Source: Prorocentrum cordatum (Eukaryota > Sar > Dinophyceae > Prorocentrales > Prorocentraceae). Taken from it: a DNA stretch of 64,000 nt. Below the pieces are notes generated by a model. That model did not search any database, was not told the origin of the DNA, and worked only from the letters and a program-made list of their open reading frames with translations. The stretch spans positions 102,693 through 166,692 of the forward strand of contig CAUYUJ010010480.1 of the NCBI GenBank assembly GCA_963575745.1, written 5' to 3'. Both the position numbers and the translations under genes were made by a program. Position 1 is the stretch's first letter, and the number at the start of each line of letters is the position of its first letter. This document shows, in pieces, positions 40,406-51,765 of this stretch.

Positions 40406-41215
40406 CACAACACGAAGGGGCCCTGCCTTCGAGGGATCGGGAGGCCGACCTCGCTTCCTAGGCGGAAGGCGGCGGAAGGCCAGGGCGGAGGCCAGCAGAC
40501 GGGTGCGGCTCCGCCGGCGGAATCCCGCGGAAGTGCGCGTCGTCGCTCCAATATATGTGGTTTGGGATTCAGGGCTTCCCTTCGCCAAGGAAGGGGTCAA
40601 CGGGAAGAGGCTTCCCCTTCGAATCACTTGCCACGTTATCTAATGTCCGTCTGGCTGGATCGCTTGAAGAGGAGGGCCCAGGGAAAGTCGGGGAGCAGCG
40701 ACGGCGACGACGACTCAAACGAAAAAACGTCCCACGCGCGCCGACAGGGTCGGCAGATTTTGTTTTGGATTCAGGGTTTCCAGTCCGCCTTGTGCAGTTT
40801 TCACACCAAGCGAGGCGCTGGCCTGCCAACGGGTACCCACTGATGATTTCTCATCTCCAGACAGGTCCGCAGAGTCCTGGGGCACCCTAGGAGGAGAGGG
40901 AGAGCGAGGACGAGGACGGGGGAGCAGAAGGAGGAGCTATTGTTGGTGCTCAGTCCCATGGGCGGGCGATCCTCGCCCCACGGTAGAAGGCCGCATGCCC
41001 AGGCCCGCTTGCCAAACGGCCAGGGCCCCGCTGCTCCTGGAGCGCGCTCCACAGGCGGCCGGCCCAGCCCCGACACGTGGGAGGGCGGGAAACCATTCGG
41101 AAACCAAGGCTCCCGCCGCACAGCCCATGCTACCGCCTGGGGGCCCAGGCTGCAACAGGGCTCAACTCCGTCCACGCTGGAACGCTGCCGTCCCAGCAGG
41201 CGCAGCCGCAACGGC
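40406..41215. other. No recognisable gene
   Basis: GC-rich sequence with no conserved frame. A TTTGGGATTCAGGGCTTCCC-type motif at about 40560 recurs at about 40763. Confidence 0.45.
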
Positions 41216-41219
41216 CTTC

Positions 41220-41412
41220 TGAGGAGGAGGAGGGGGAGGAGGAGGAGGTGGAGGAGGAGGAGGCGGAGGATGGAGGAGGAGGAGGAGGAGGAGGAGGAGG
41301 AGGAGGAGGAGGAGGAGGAGGAGGAGGAGGAGGAGGAGGAGGAGGAGGAGGAGGAGGGAGGAGGAGGAGGAGGAGGAGGAGGAGGAGGAGGAGGAGGAGG
41401 AGGAGGAGGAGG
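41220..41412. repeat. (GGA)n tract
   Basis: Almost pure GGA/GAG triplets, ending in GCAGCAGCAAGAGCAGGAGC. Confidence 0.95.
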
Positions 41413-41563
41413 GGCAGCAGCAAGAGCAGGAGCCGGAGCCGGAGCCGGAGCTGGAGCAGGAGGGGCAGCAAGGTGACCATCCTCGCACCTGACCGCTTTC
41501 CGGTCCGAGCCGCCCTGGTCCGCTGGCGCCCCCACAGAGCGGCGGCCCGTCCCCGCGGCCGCC

Positions 41564-41776
41564 ATGCCGGACGGCGCCCCCAACGACGCGGCCTCGGCTC
41601 CGCCGCGCAGCCTCGCCATCGGCGAGAGGGCGCCCCCGTCGCTGGACGGCGGTCAGGGGGGCCCCCCGTCCACTCCTCCGCTCGGGTCTTCGCCCTCCGC
41701 CGTTCCCCATCATGGGACGACCGCGGCGGTTGCTAATGGGATAGGGGGGTACAAGTGGGTGCTAAGGTGTGTTTAA
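41564..41776 (+). CDS. Possible short gene or first exon
   Basis: The ATG sits in a favourable GCCGCCATGCC context and opens 70 codons rich in Pro, Ala and Ser (MPDGAPNDAASAPPRSLAIG, then GERAPPSLDGGQ). It ends at TAA near 41776. A GGGGTACAAG near 41745 could be a splice donor, making this a disordered N-terminal exon. I recognise no domain, and the composition could also arise by chance in GC-rich DNA. Confidence 0.2.
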   Translation: MPDGAPNDAASAPPRSLAIGERAPPSLDGGQGGPPSTPPLGSSPSAVPHHGTTAAVANGIGGYKWVLRCV

Positions 41777-42502
41777 TCTGGCGTAAGTCAATGGGTTAAA
41801 AGTGCCCTAAGTGGATTGGGTGGGTTTGATGACTCCGCTTAGTGGGCGCAGTCCAGTAACTCAAGATCTTAAGCCGCTTGGAGTACTTCTAACCCACTTA
41901 GCATGCATGTAAATCCTCGCAATTTCATTTGCACCGCCTATATTCTTATAGATAACTCCTCCCTGTCCCGCCCCCAGACGTGACGGTAGGGCGGGCCTGG
42001 CGGTTCGCCTGAGCCGTCTTCACCGTTTATGATTTACAATCCTGCAGTTCGAAATGTTTCGGATGGTAAGTAAGTCGAGGAGGGTGCCCAAGGGGGTTCC
42101 GCGTCAAAACGCAAAGGTGGGGAACAAACATAGGATATCGGACTCGTGGCATAGTGATTGATTGCTTTGCGATGCCATGCTGATGATCGATACTAGCAAA
42201 TACCAGCTGCCCCGTCTTTAGTGGTCCCGCTGTCTGGCGGGGCGTCGTTTTGTTACGATGTGTTTTGTTTGCTCCTGGCGTGTTCGTGTTGCACTGTTGC
42301 ACGGGGTCGTTCTGTTGCGTGGTGTTGGTTTCGCGGTGTTGTTGGTGTGTTCAGTTGTGTCGTTTTGTCGTGGGGTGTTGTTTCATTTTGCGTGGTGCGT
42401 ATTGTTGAATGGTGCTGTTGTTATTGCGTGGTGCCGTTTTGTTGCCCGCGGTGTCGTTTCGTTGTGTGGTGCAGTTGTTTTGCTTGGCGTCGGTTTCGTG
42501 CG

Positions 42503-42533
<31 letters not shown>

Positions 42534-43034
42534 TGGCGTGGTTCCCGTGCGCCTGCTTTGGTTCTTGCGCTCAGCCTGACCAGCCGCTGCATTGTACTGC
42601 ACGCCCTCTCCCGCTATTCCTCTCCAGCCTCCTCCATACTCCAAGTTTCTAAATAAGCGACGGGGGGGCGTCACCCCCACCGACAGCCCCACATCGACCC
42701 CCTTCGCGGGCAGCCACCGCGCGCCGAAGGCGCTCCGACCCCCTTCGCGGCGCGACGATGAGGCGAGGTTGACCCCCGTCGGGGGGGTACCCCCCCACGC
42801 CTATTAAGAAACCCAGCGTGTCCCGATCACACTCCTCGTATGATTCCTCCCGCTCCTCGCTATCCTCGCCCTCTCTGCCTCGTGCTCATTGCCATCGTCA
42901 TCCTTCTCCTGCTGCCCCTCCTCGTGAGCTCGTCGCGCGGTGCATTCTGGACTCGTCGCGCATATCCCCACCAGCCCGTCCAGATTTGGTACCCGGGGAA
43001 GTTGTCCCGTGGGGTACAAACCTGGCAGGGGAGC
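41777..43034. other. No recognisable gene; T and GT tract
   Basis: Contains CCTAAGTGGATTGGG (about 41802) and an inverse AACCCACTTAG (about 41890), echoed near 54645-54835. A T17(GT)n tract lies at about 42499-42534, and CGACCCCCTTCGCGG repeats at 42690-42770. Confidence 0.5.
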
Positions 43035-43240
43035 CTATTAGTACCGTCAGAAGGGTTTTGCTACTGTAAGAATGGCCCAGTCGACTGTCAGAATGGAGAG
43101 GGCTCCCGCCAGAGGCATTGCTACAACTGAGAATTGTTAGAATGCTTTTGTTTACCGTCAGACTGCCCCGAGGTACTGTCAGAATGCTCTGGGGTACCGT
43201 CAGAACGCCCTGGGGAGCCTTCGGAACGTTGCTTGAGACT
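43035..43240. repeat. Degenerate ~27-30-bp minisatellite
   Basis: TACCGTCAGAA or TACTGTCAGAATG recurs six to seven times, often followed by GCCCTGGGG-like sequence. Confidence 0.65.
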
Positions 43241-44032
43241 TCCACGCGTCTGGAGGTCCACCGGGTCCTCATATTCGCCTCTCTTCCCACCTCCCCACAT
43301 GCTCCTTTTTCCTCCCTGGCTGCCTCTCCCTTCTCCTCCCCCCATGTCCTTCCTCCCTCCCCCGCAGTCGAATAGTATGTCTCGCTGCTATCTGGGCTTA
43401 AGCTCCAGAGCGCATGCTGCTGATAAGGTAGAAAGGTTCCGCATCCCGCCATGCTTTCTTCTTACGGCCGACCAGCCCCCGTCATTTTATCTTGTAGCGG
43501 AGCTGGGATTTATCCCAGCATGAGATCTGTGGGAGACGCGCAGAGAGCGATGTGGACGCACATTCTCACTTTTTTAACCCTCCGCATTGGTACCACTCTC
43601 CAGTCCCTGAACAGCCTGTGGTCATGGCTGTTCTGTACACCTCACGGTCAATCGCCCAAGGCCCCCCCACGCGCGATGAGGCCAACGCTTACGACAGCAA
43701 GTGACCCTGCGATTGGTGTATTTTCTCTTGGGAGACAGATGGCCCGGTGTAGATGTGAGCACATGTCAGGAGGCAACTGTGCCTCAGCCACCTCACCATC
43801 ACAACTTCCCGGTACGAGCAATGGGGCATCATCGCTATACCGCGCAACTGGGCCAGTGCTTGGGTTCGGATTGAGCGCAGTGGTGCTGGCTTAACGACAG
43901 TACTGTTTCACCACCTTCGCGCAAGCTCGACGGCTCTCGTACCACGACGACTGCTTCTAGTGGGAAGATGGTTTTCGCCCCTGGACAGGACCGAGTCCCA
44001 CGGCGCTTGACAGGAATCCACATACCCATATC

Positions 44033-46059
44033 TTGTTTCTTTCGGAGGATTTCCAAACTGGCGCTACTGAGCAGTATCCTCATCCCCTCCTCGGTCGCCT
44101 TGCTATGGCTTGTCTGCATGATGCCTGGAGCTGGGCGGGGCGGAGGCGGTGGCAGGGGCGGCACCATATCCCTCCAGCCATCTCCCTGGCCACACGATTA
44201 GGAATCAGCCGATCTACTCGTTTGGAACGTGCTCGCCAATGGACAGCTCCCACCAGTGTACTGCCATCATCCTCAACCTCGGCGGCGCCGTTTGCGAGCT
44301 TACACGCTCCATGGACATAACGGAGATGACAGGAGGAGGATTGGTCAACGGACAGCAGAAAGACGCCGTCACGTACCTCACCGCGAGCCTTGCGACCCAG
44401 TTTGGACCGTTCGGTGAAGAGTCACTTCTACAAGCTACCAGGGAGCTCTTCGAGTTCTCGAGACGGCGCAACAAGACCACCAACGCATTGCCGTCGCGGT
44501 TTCTCACACCTGCAGTTCCGAGCAACGCGCAACGCAACGGTGGAGCTGCAATGTCATGCGAGGGCTACATCCGAGTGGTCGGCCCTACATCTAGCCAGCG
44601 CGTAACGTCGCTCCAGCCCTACGGCTCTTCAGCAGCAGAGCCTGAGTTCAACAGTCGCTCGACAATGCTCGGCGCGTTGGTCACATCGCAGAGCATGCGC
44701 CCAACAACGTCGCCAGCGCCCTCCGTGTGCCGCCATCCCTCGGCGGCTTCGTAGGCATGACCAGCGACAACAGTCGCGACGCAAGCGCAGCAGACCCTTG
44801 GCATTCAGAAGGGTTCGACCCTTGGGCTGCTAGCGTTGTTGAGCTCACATGTCTCGGAGATGGCAACTCGTGCGCTGGCAGCTCTCAGCCGAGCGCCGCG
44901 CCGCCGCGGGCTGCGTATTCGGCCGCCGGGTGGGCGCGCGTTGAGGATGCGCCCGTCAGCCTCGACTATACCATTTGCACCGGCAGTTCCGCAGCTCAGA
45001 CCTTAGAGAAGCTATCGGTTTCACAGCGGATCAGTCTGGAGGCCTATACCCAATGCAGGTCGACGCCCACATCTTCTGGCAGATGGAGCACCACAAGCGT
45101 CAATGGTGGCGCCACATGAACAATCTTACCAAGAGTCATAAGGTTGATCAAGAAGAAGGGACTTTCGTTCGCTGGAAAACGCAAAGGAACAAAGCAAGGG
45201 TGCTCAGAAGTACAGCTTCCGTGCCGAGCTGACCGACATCCAAGTCGACCACGTCTTTATCGAAGGCGACGGTAAAAACAAAGGCAGCGGCAAACGTTCC
45301 GGCGGCAAAGGCAAGGGCCGCAAGATGACAACAAAAGGATATGACGGGACAGCGATGACGTGCACTATCTGCGGATCGGAGTATCACTGTCGAGCTGAAT
45401 GCCCACAGGCCAGCTCTGAAAGCTCAGCTGCCCGAGGCTGGGTGGGCCGCCGAGTTTCGGAGGCCACGCCGATTCTGGCCCCCTGGGTGGCGCCTTGGAT
45501 GCCGGGCCTCTCTCTGGCATGCTCAGGCGCTGCCTTCATGGTCGCCGAATCTCCTCCGCCATCGCAGACAGGACTCGGCGCCTCGCCAGTGCAGCCCGAC
45601 TCTGATCCCCAGATATACAAAATAGCTACGCCTACGCCTGGTCCCCGAATGCCAGTGGTGCCGCCATTCCGTGGCGCTACCGCCGCAGCCTCGGAACTGG
45701 CGGCGTCATCTGCAGATCCTTCAAGCCCAGGAGCCTACGCAGCTCCTCGGACGCCAATTTTATGGGACACTCGCGAGCTCACGGTCATACATAACCAGTG
45801 CAGCGCGGGGGCTTCGTTTCACCCGACAAGTCGACTCGCGGTCCCCGACGGCCAGCGAGCCAACGTGCCACATCTCAGCGGGTTTGGCCAAATAGCTAGG
45901 CTCCGGCAGGGCCAGTCTGGGCAAGCCGCAGCCCCTGTCGGAAGGCAGCGCCGCGGCCTCGCCGAGGTGCCGACCGCAGCTGTCATAACCAACGTCATGC
46001 ACGACACCAGGAGGTCAGGATGCCTGAGGAGGATCCCTGAGGGGCCCCGAGGGGCATAA
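44033..46059 (+). pseudogene. Copia-type retrotransposon gag remnant
   Basis: Pieces of one Gag protein appear in several frames. Early: MDITEMTGGGLVNGQQKDAV, YLTASLATQFGPFGEESLL, ATRELFEFSRR (about 44310-44470). Then NGGAAMSCEGY and TSLQPYGSSAAEPEFNSR (about 44530-44660), matching the later gag helices. A basic stretch GKNKGSGKRSGGKGKGRK (about 45271-45327) leads into a zinc knuckle CTICGSEYHCRAEC at 45361-45402 (C-x2-C-x4-H-x4-C). The frame stays open to TAA 46057-46059 through a Pro/Ser-rich tail. Gag packages element RNA. No protease, integrase, RT or LTR was found, so this is a truncated 5' part. The best-preserved frame is 45325-46059. Confidence 0.7.
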
Positions 46060-47473
46060 TCGTTGATTCTGTGGTGGGTTCCCCATTCATTTGCGCGCAA
46101 TCGTTTTTTTTCGCTCGTCAGAGCGATCCAGACAGCCCTAGAAAGTTCCAAACTCGTCCCAACACCGCCCAGAAGGACTCCAAGAGGAGCCCAACCCGGC
46201 CAAAGCTGGGCCCAATATTGCCCAGCCAGCTTCCATAGCCCGGGGTGCGCCCCAAACAGCGTCGTGAGCCTCCAACGGCGAGGGGTACTTACCCGAGATC
46301 GGCACGACGCGCGAGGCTTCCGAATGCTACAATTTGAGGGCGCGCACGGAGCGCGCGCGATGATTCTGATACTTGGTTGCGCGTGGTCAGCTGAACGCGT
46401 GCTGACTGGTCGCACGCCGGCCTCTCGGACCCTGCACTGTCGTTGCGGTGTCCGTTCCCCCTTCCGCCCTCCAACATGGCGCTGTAGGATTCCGGTCACT
46501 CTGTGCATGTGCTCGTGCGTTCGGCGTCTCGACGGCCGCCATGCCGTGGGCCGCCCCGCACTGCGGCACACCTCTGCCGAGCTGTGACGACGAGCGCTGT
46601 TCGAGAGGTCATTTTTTGTCGTTGTTGCCAGCTGTGCCAGGCGCCTGCACGGCGCGTCGGCGCGCAGAGCCACGCCACATTGAGCTTTGCAAGTTCCTGG
46701 TCAGCATAATTACGCACGCCGCCAGTGCAGAGGGGGGGGGCGAGATGAGGAGGAGGACGCGGAGGGCCGGAGGGAACGACAAGGAGATGTGGCGCGCTGG
46801 TTGTCAGCCCGCTTGTGGACGCGTTCTGCCCGGTGCTGAGTGGGAGGCAACAGCGCCAGAAAGGGGGGACAGAAGAAGACGCCAGCTCAGCCAAGGCACT
46901 CCCGCGCCCAGGTCCTGGAACGCGTTGTGACCATGGTTTTTCGAGGCCGACACAGGCAGTAGCGCCGAAGGGGTGGCTCGAAAGTCTAGAAAAGGATTCA
47001 GGGAGGGGGATGAGCCTCCCCGTCTTCTTCACGCCGTTCCCCGCCCCCGCCCTCGCCGTCGTCTCGTCGCCATCAGGCCGTCGCTGTCGCGGATTTCCTG
47101 TCTAGAACCGACTTCTTCGCCGTTTCGCTTTGTCGCCCGGGGCCGCTCGTAGCGAAACAAATCCAACATCGTGAAGCACCGCGACCAGTGCCCTGAATCC
47201 CATCTGCGCCACTTGTCGGGCCAGGTCGATCTGCGAGGGCCCTGGGCCGCAGAGTCGCCCGTGGTGCAAAACATGCGACGCCAAAATGTTGCGGATCCTC
47301 GGAGACCGGGGAGAGATCGAGCAGGAGAACGATTGCAGAATCGATTTACCCCAGAATTCTTGCTTCGTCGCATCCACGAAGCAATACGTACAACGCTCCG
47401 CAGGTTTACGGAACATTCTAGTTTTTTTGTGCGCAGATTCGACGAGCAATGGTTCTGGGGTTACGTGGTCGAT
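46060..47473. other. No recognisable gene
   Basis: Mixed sequence after the gag remnant. Several medium frames exist on both strands, none recognisable. Confidence 0.45.
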
Positions 47474-47545
47474 CCCCTTCTCCTCCTCCTCCTCCTCCTC
47501 CTCCTCCTCCTCCTCCTCCTCCTCCTCCTCCTCCTCCTCCTCCTC
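47474..47545. repeat. (CTC)n tract
   Basis: About 24 pure triplets. On the plus strand it also forms a long pyrimidine tract just before a CCCAG (47572-47576). Confidence 0.95.
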
Positions 47546-47576
47546 CCCTGCTCGACAGGGGCCCGCCTCTGCCCAG

Positions 47577-48130
47577 GCGACTTCCGCGCCCTGCTCGAGC
47601 AGGCGGGGGCGGCCCACGACGCCGAGGTCGAGCGCCTGCGGCTGGAGGCGCGGGCGCTGTGGCGGGAGCTGCTCGCCGCCCGCCAGCGGCTCGGCGGGGA
47701 CCTCGTCTGCGGCGAGGACCCCGGCGGCGGCGGCGCGCGGGCAGAGGAGGAGGAGGAGGAGGAGGAGGAGGAGGAGGAGGAGGAGGAGGAGGAGGAGGAG
47801 GAGGAGGAGGACGAGGAGGAGGACGAGGAGGAGGACGAGGAGGAGGACGAGGAGGAGGAGGAGCATGGCTTCATGGGCCTCAAGGGGTTGCGGCGGCGGC
47901 GATGGCGGCGGCGACGGCGACGGCGGAGGACGGCGAGCGACGGCGGTGGCGGCCGCGGCGCACGACTCTGGGGCTGCGATGGGGTGCTCCTGCCCCAAGG
48001 TGCCCCCCAGCTTGTCGCTGACTTTTGGAGCCCCTGGGGCCCTCTGGGCCTCGTGATGGGGTGCTCTGGAGGCCGTGGGGGGCCTCATCGGACATCCTGG
48101 GGGCACCCTGGGCCCAGGGGGGGCCTCTAG
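47577..48130 (+). CDS. Possible coiled-coil exon
   Basis: After the (CTC)n tract and a CCCAG acceptor-like site, the frame reads GDFRALLEQAGAAHDAEVER, then LRLEARALWRELLAARQRL, a clear heptad-type helix. A poly-Glu run encoded by (GAG)n (47743-47866) and an Arg-rich tail follow to a stop at 48130. N-terminal AHxxEVxxLR helices of this kind are frequent in dinoflagellate proteins, as I recall. There is no in-frame ATG close by, so it would be an internal or trans-spliced exon. The poly-Glu and Arg parts could equally be non-coding repeat, so only the first ~45 codons are persuasive. Confidence 0.3.
47743..47866. repeat. (GAG)n tract
   Basis: Pure and GAC-interrupted triplets. It is inverted relative to the (CTC)n tract ~200 bases upstream. 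Confidence 0.95.
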
Positions 48131-48519
48131 CAACACCCGAGCGATGGCGGAAGGCGGCGGCCGGCGGACGGCGGAGGGCGGCGGGCGGCTGCGGGCGGGC
48201 AGCGTGGCCTCGTGGGCCCGACGGGCCGACGGCGGCCCCAGACCTCTGGCGATCTGGCTTGTTTCGACTGGACGTACAGTGGAGGCCCATGCCAAGACAC
48301 GTCCTGCTTGCCTCCGGGGTGCCCTGGGTTTCCTGGGCTGCGACGGCTGTGCCGTGGAAAGCGTGGCTTGCCCACGACAAACTTATCCCGGCAGAGCAAC
48401 CTAACAGCGATGTGTAGGAGCATATCTGGAAGCATTCCCCTTAAGATTCAGATGAGAATCCAGTTGTAGAATTCTTCTTTTCTCGCAGTCGTAGTCGCAT
48501 TCGCGATGACAGTCGCAAT
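48131..48519. other. No recognisable gene
   Basis: GC-rich sequence leading into the hexanucleotide satellite. Confidence 0.5.
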
Positions 48520-50000
48520 GGCAACGGCAGTCACAGCCTCAGCCTCAGCCTGCCTCAGCCTCAGCCTCAGCCTGTCTCAGCCTCAGCCTGCCTCAGCCTC
48601 AGCCTCAGCCTGCTTCAGCCTCAGCATCAGTCTGCCTTCAGCCTCGGCCTCAGCCTCAGCCTGCCTCAGCCTCACCTGCATCAGCCTCAGCCTCAGCCTC
48701 AGCCTGCCTCAGCATCAGCCTGCCTCAGCCTCAGCCTCAGCCTCAGCCTGCCAGCCTCAGCCTCAGCCTGCCTCCTCAGCCTCAGCCTCAGCCTCAGCCT
48801 GCAGCCTCAGCCTCAGCCTGCCTCAGCCTCAGCCTCAGCCTCAGCCTGCAGCCTCAGCCTCAGCCTGCTTCAGCCTCAGCCTCAGTCTGCCTTCAGCCTC
48901 GGCCTCAGCCTCAGCCCTCAGCCTCAGCCTGCATCAGCCTCAGCAGCCTCAGCCTGCCTCAGCATCAGCCTGCCTCAGCCTCAGCCTCAGCCTGCCTCAG
49001 CCTCAGCCTCAGCCTGCTTCAGCCTCAGCCTGCAGCCTCTCCTCAGCCTGCCTCAGCCTCAGCCTCAGCCTGCAGCCTCAGCCTCAGTCTGCCTTCAGCC
49101 TCGGCCTCAGCCTCAGCCTGCCTCAGCCTCAGCCTGCATCAGCCTCAGCCTCAGCCTCAGCCTGCCTCAGCATCAGCCTGCCTCAGCCTCAGCCTCAGCC
49201 TGCCTCAGCCTCAGCCTCAGCCTGCTTCAGCCTCAGCCTCAGTCTGCCTTCAGCCTCGGCCTCAGCCTCAGGCTGCCTCAGCCTCAGCCTGCATCAGCCT
49301 CAGCCTCAGCCTCAGCCTGCCTCAGCATCAGCCTGCCTCAGCCTCAGCCTCAGCCTGCCTCAGCCTCAGCCTCAGCCTGCTTCAGCCTCAGCCTCAGTCT
49401 GCCTTCAGCCTCGGCCTCAGCCTCAGCCTGCCTCAGCCTCAGCCTGCATCAGCCTCAGCCTCAGCCTCAGCCTCGCCTCAGCATCAGCCTGCCTCAGCCT
49501 CAGCCTCAGCCTGCTCAGCCTCAGCCTCAGCCTGCTTCAGCCTCAGCCTCAGTCTGCCTTCAGCCTCGGCCTCAGCCTCAGCCTGCCTCAGCCTCAGCCT
49601 GCATCAGCCTCAGCCTCAGCCTCAGCCTGCCTCAGCATCAGCCTGCCTCAGCCTCAGCCTCAGCCTCAGCCTGCCTCAGCCTCAGCCTGCTTCAGCCTCA
49701 GCCTCAGTCTGCCTTCAGCCTCGGCCTCAGCCTCAGCCTGCCTCAGCCTCAGCCTGCATCAGCCTCAGCCTCAGCCTCAGCCTTCAGCATCAGCCTGCCT
49801 CAGCCTCAGCCTCAGCCTGCCTCAGCCTCAGCCTCAGCCTGCTCAGCCTCAGCCTCAGCCTCAGTCTGCCTTCAGCCTCGGCCTCAGCCTCAGCCTGCCT
49901 CAGCCTCAGCCTGCAGCCTCAGCCTCAGCCTCAGCCTTCAGCCTCAGCCTGCCTCAGCCTCAGCCTCAGCCTCAGCCTGCCTCAGCCTCATGCCTCAGCA
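48520..50000. repeat. (CAGCCT)n satellite with 155-bp higher-order unit
   Basis: CAGCCT hexamers with regular variants (CTGCCT, CTTCAG, GCATCAG). The marker TCTGCCTTCAGCCTCGGC starts at 49088, 49243, 49398, 49553 and 49708, an exact 155-base higher-order period, with looser spacing at the 5' end. The 641-codon open frame here cycles through Ser-Leu, Pro-Gln and Ala-Ser repeats because no frame of CAGCCT contains a stop. It is not a credible gene. Confidence 0.95.
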
Positions 50001-50004
50001 TTCA

Positions 50005-50350
50005 ACATATGGCCCGGGAATGGAGTTCTGGGAACTCGAAGAACACGAAGTGGTCTACAGTTGGCTCCGGGCATTCAAAATCATGCCCAGGAATAAAGTT
50101 CTGGGAGCTCGAAGACCACGAAGTGGCCTACAGTTGGCTCCGGGCATTCAAAATGTCGCCCGGGAGCGGAGTTCTGGGAACTCGAAGAGCACGAAGTGGC
50201 CTACAGCTGGCTCCGGGCATTCAAAATGTGGCCCGGGAATGGAGTTCTGGGACCTCGAAGAGCACGAAGTGGCTTACAGTTGGCTCCGGGCATTCAGAAT
50301 GTGGCCTGGGAATGGAGTTCTGGGACCTCGAAGGCCACGAAGTGTGTAAC
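50005..50350. repeat. 73-bp tandem array, about 4.7 units
   Basis: TGGCTCCGGGCATTC recurs at 50062, 50135, 50208 and 50281, an exact 73-base period. GGAGTTCTGGGA and CTCGAAGA lie in each unit. Confidence 0.95.
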
Positions 50351-50541
50351 TGCTTGTTTAACACGACTTCCGCGGATCCCTGTCCGGATGCCGCCCAGAC
50401 CCCCCTGGGGAGTCATGATGCTTTTTTTTGACCCTATTAGAAACCTATCAGTCTTCGGTTTTAGGTAATTATCCATGGACGTCCTGGGGTCTCAGGGTTG
50501 GGCTTCTTGTGGAAGGTTTCTTGTGGACTGGCCTCCGCTGT

Positions 50542-50672
50542 AAGAGTCACTGGGGTCCCCCGATCGCCGAACGCGGTGCGATGGCAGCTTCTTGTGCGCT
50601 TGTGTGTTGGTCTCCTCGCGTCCCCCGGTGAAGTCGCGCACCAGAGGCCACTCTTGCTCAGGGTCGATCCTA
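50542..50672 (+). mobile_element. Third TIR family, copy with deleted left arm
   Basis: GGGGTCCCCCGATCGCCGA, then GTGCGATGGCAG and GTCGCGCACCAGAGGCCACT match 61711-61874. The left terminal repeat is shortened to AAGAGTCACT. Confidence 0.6.
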
Positions 50673-50834
50673 CAGTGTAGCCTTATGATGTTCCAACCTG
50701 CTTTAGCCTCGATCGCCACAAGTAATCCGTAAGGGCTTCGCCCCATGCCGCCGGCCCCCTTCCTCGGATAATGGGAGATGCAAAAGCTAAACCAGGAGGT
50801 CTGGGCGCCGCCGTGAAGCAGTGTCGAGACCTGT

Positions 50835-51765
50835 TTGTTTTTCGACTCTGGCTCCGCCGATTTGCGTGAGGGGCGCAACCGAATTTCTGGAATGTTGCAA
50901 ATCCCATGTGTTTTTGGACCCTGACCCCGCCGATTCGCGTGAGGGGCGTGTTGCCGAATTTCAGAAGTGTGGTAAATCTATTGTGTTTTTGGACCCTGAC
51001 CCCGCCGATCTGCGTGAGGGGTGTTACCAAATTTCAGAAATGTGGCACATTTCCTGTGTTTTTGGACCCTGACCCCTCCGATCTGCGTGAGGGGTGCCAC
51101 CGAATGTTTAAACATGTGGCACATTCCGTGTGTTTTTGGACCCTGACCCTGTCGATCCGCGTGAGGGGTGCCACCGGATTTCAGAAATGTTGCACGTCCC
51201 CTATGTTTTCGGACCCTTACCCCGCCGATCTGCGTGAGGGGTGTTACCGAATTTCAAAATTGTAATACATCTTTTGTGTTTTTTGGACCCTGACCACGCC
51301 GATCTTCGTGAGGGGTGCCACCGAATTTTAAGACATGTGGCACATTCCCTGTGTTTTTGGACCCTGACCCCGCCGATCTGCATGAGGGGTGGCAGCAAAT
51401 TTCAGAAATGTAGCAAATCCCATGTGTTTTTGGACCCTGACCCCGCCGATCTGAATGAGGGGTGCCACCGATTTTTAGAAATATGGTACATCTCTTGTGT
51501 TTTTGGACCCTGACCCCGCCGATCTGCGTGAGGGGTGCCACCTACTGTTTAAACATGTGGCGAATCCTGTGTGTTTTTGGACCCTGACCCCGCCGATCTG
51601 CATGAAGGGTGCCAGCAAATTTCAGAAATGTGGCAAATCCCATGTGTTGTTGGACCCTGACCCCGCCGATTCGCGTGAGGGTGTGTTGCCGAATTTCAGA
51701 AATGTGGTAAATCTCTTGTGTGTTTTGGACCCTGACCCCGCCGATCTGCGTGAGGGGTGTAGATT
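50835..51765. repeat. 73-75-bp tandem array, about 12 units
   Basis: CCGCCGAT cores at 50854, 50927 and 51002, then about every 73-75 bases. Each unit has TTTTTGGACCCTGACCCC, GCGTGAGGGG and a TTTCAGAAATGTGG-type part. Unrelated in sequence to the 73-bp array just upstream. Confidence 0.95.

Noticed and set aside
48506-50431. 641-codon open frame of Ser-Leu/Pro-Gln/Ala-Ser repeats
   Set aside because: It is the translation of a stop-free CAGCCT satellite. The frame rotates every 155 bases and ends in a 73-bp array.
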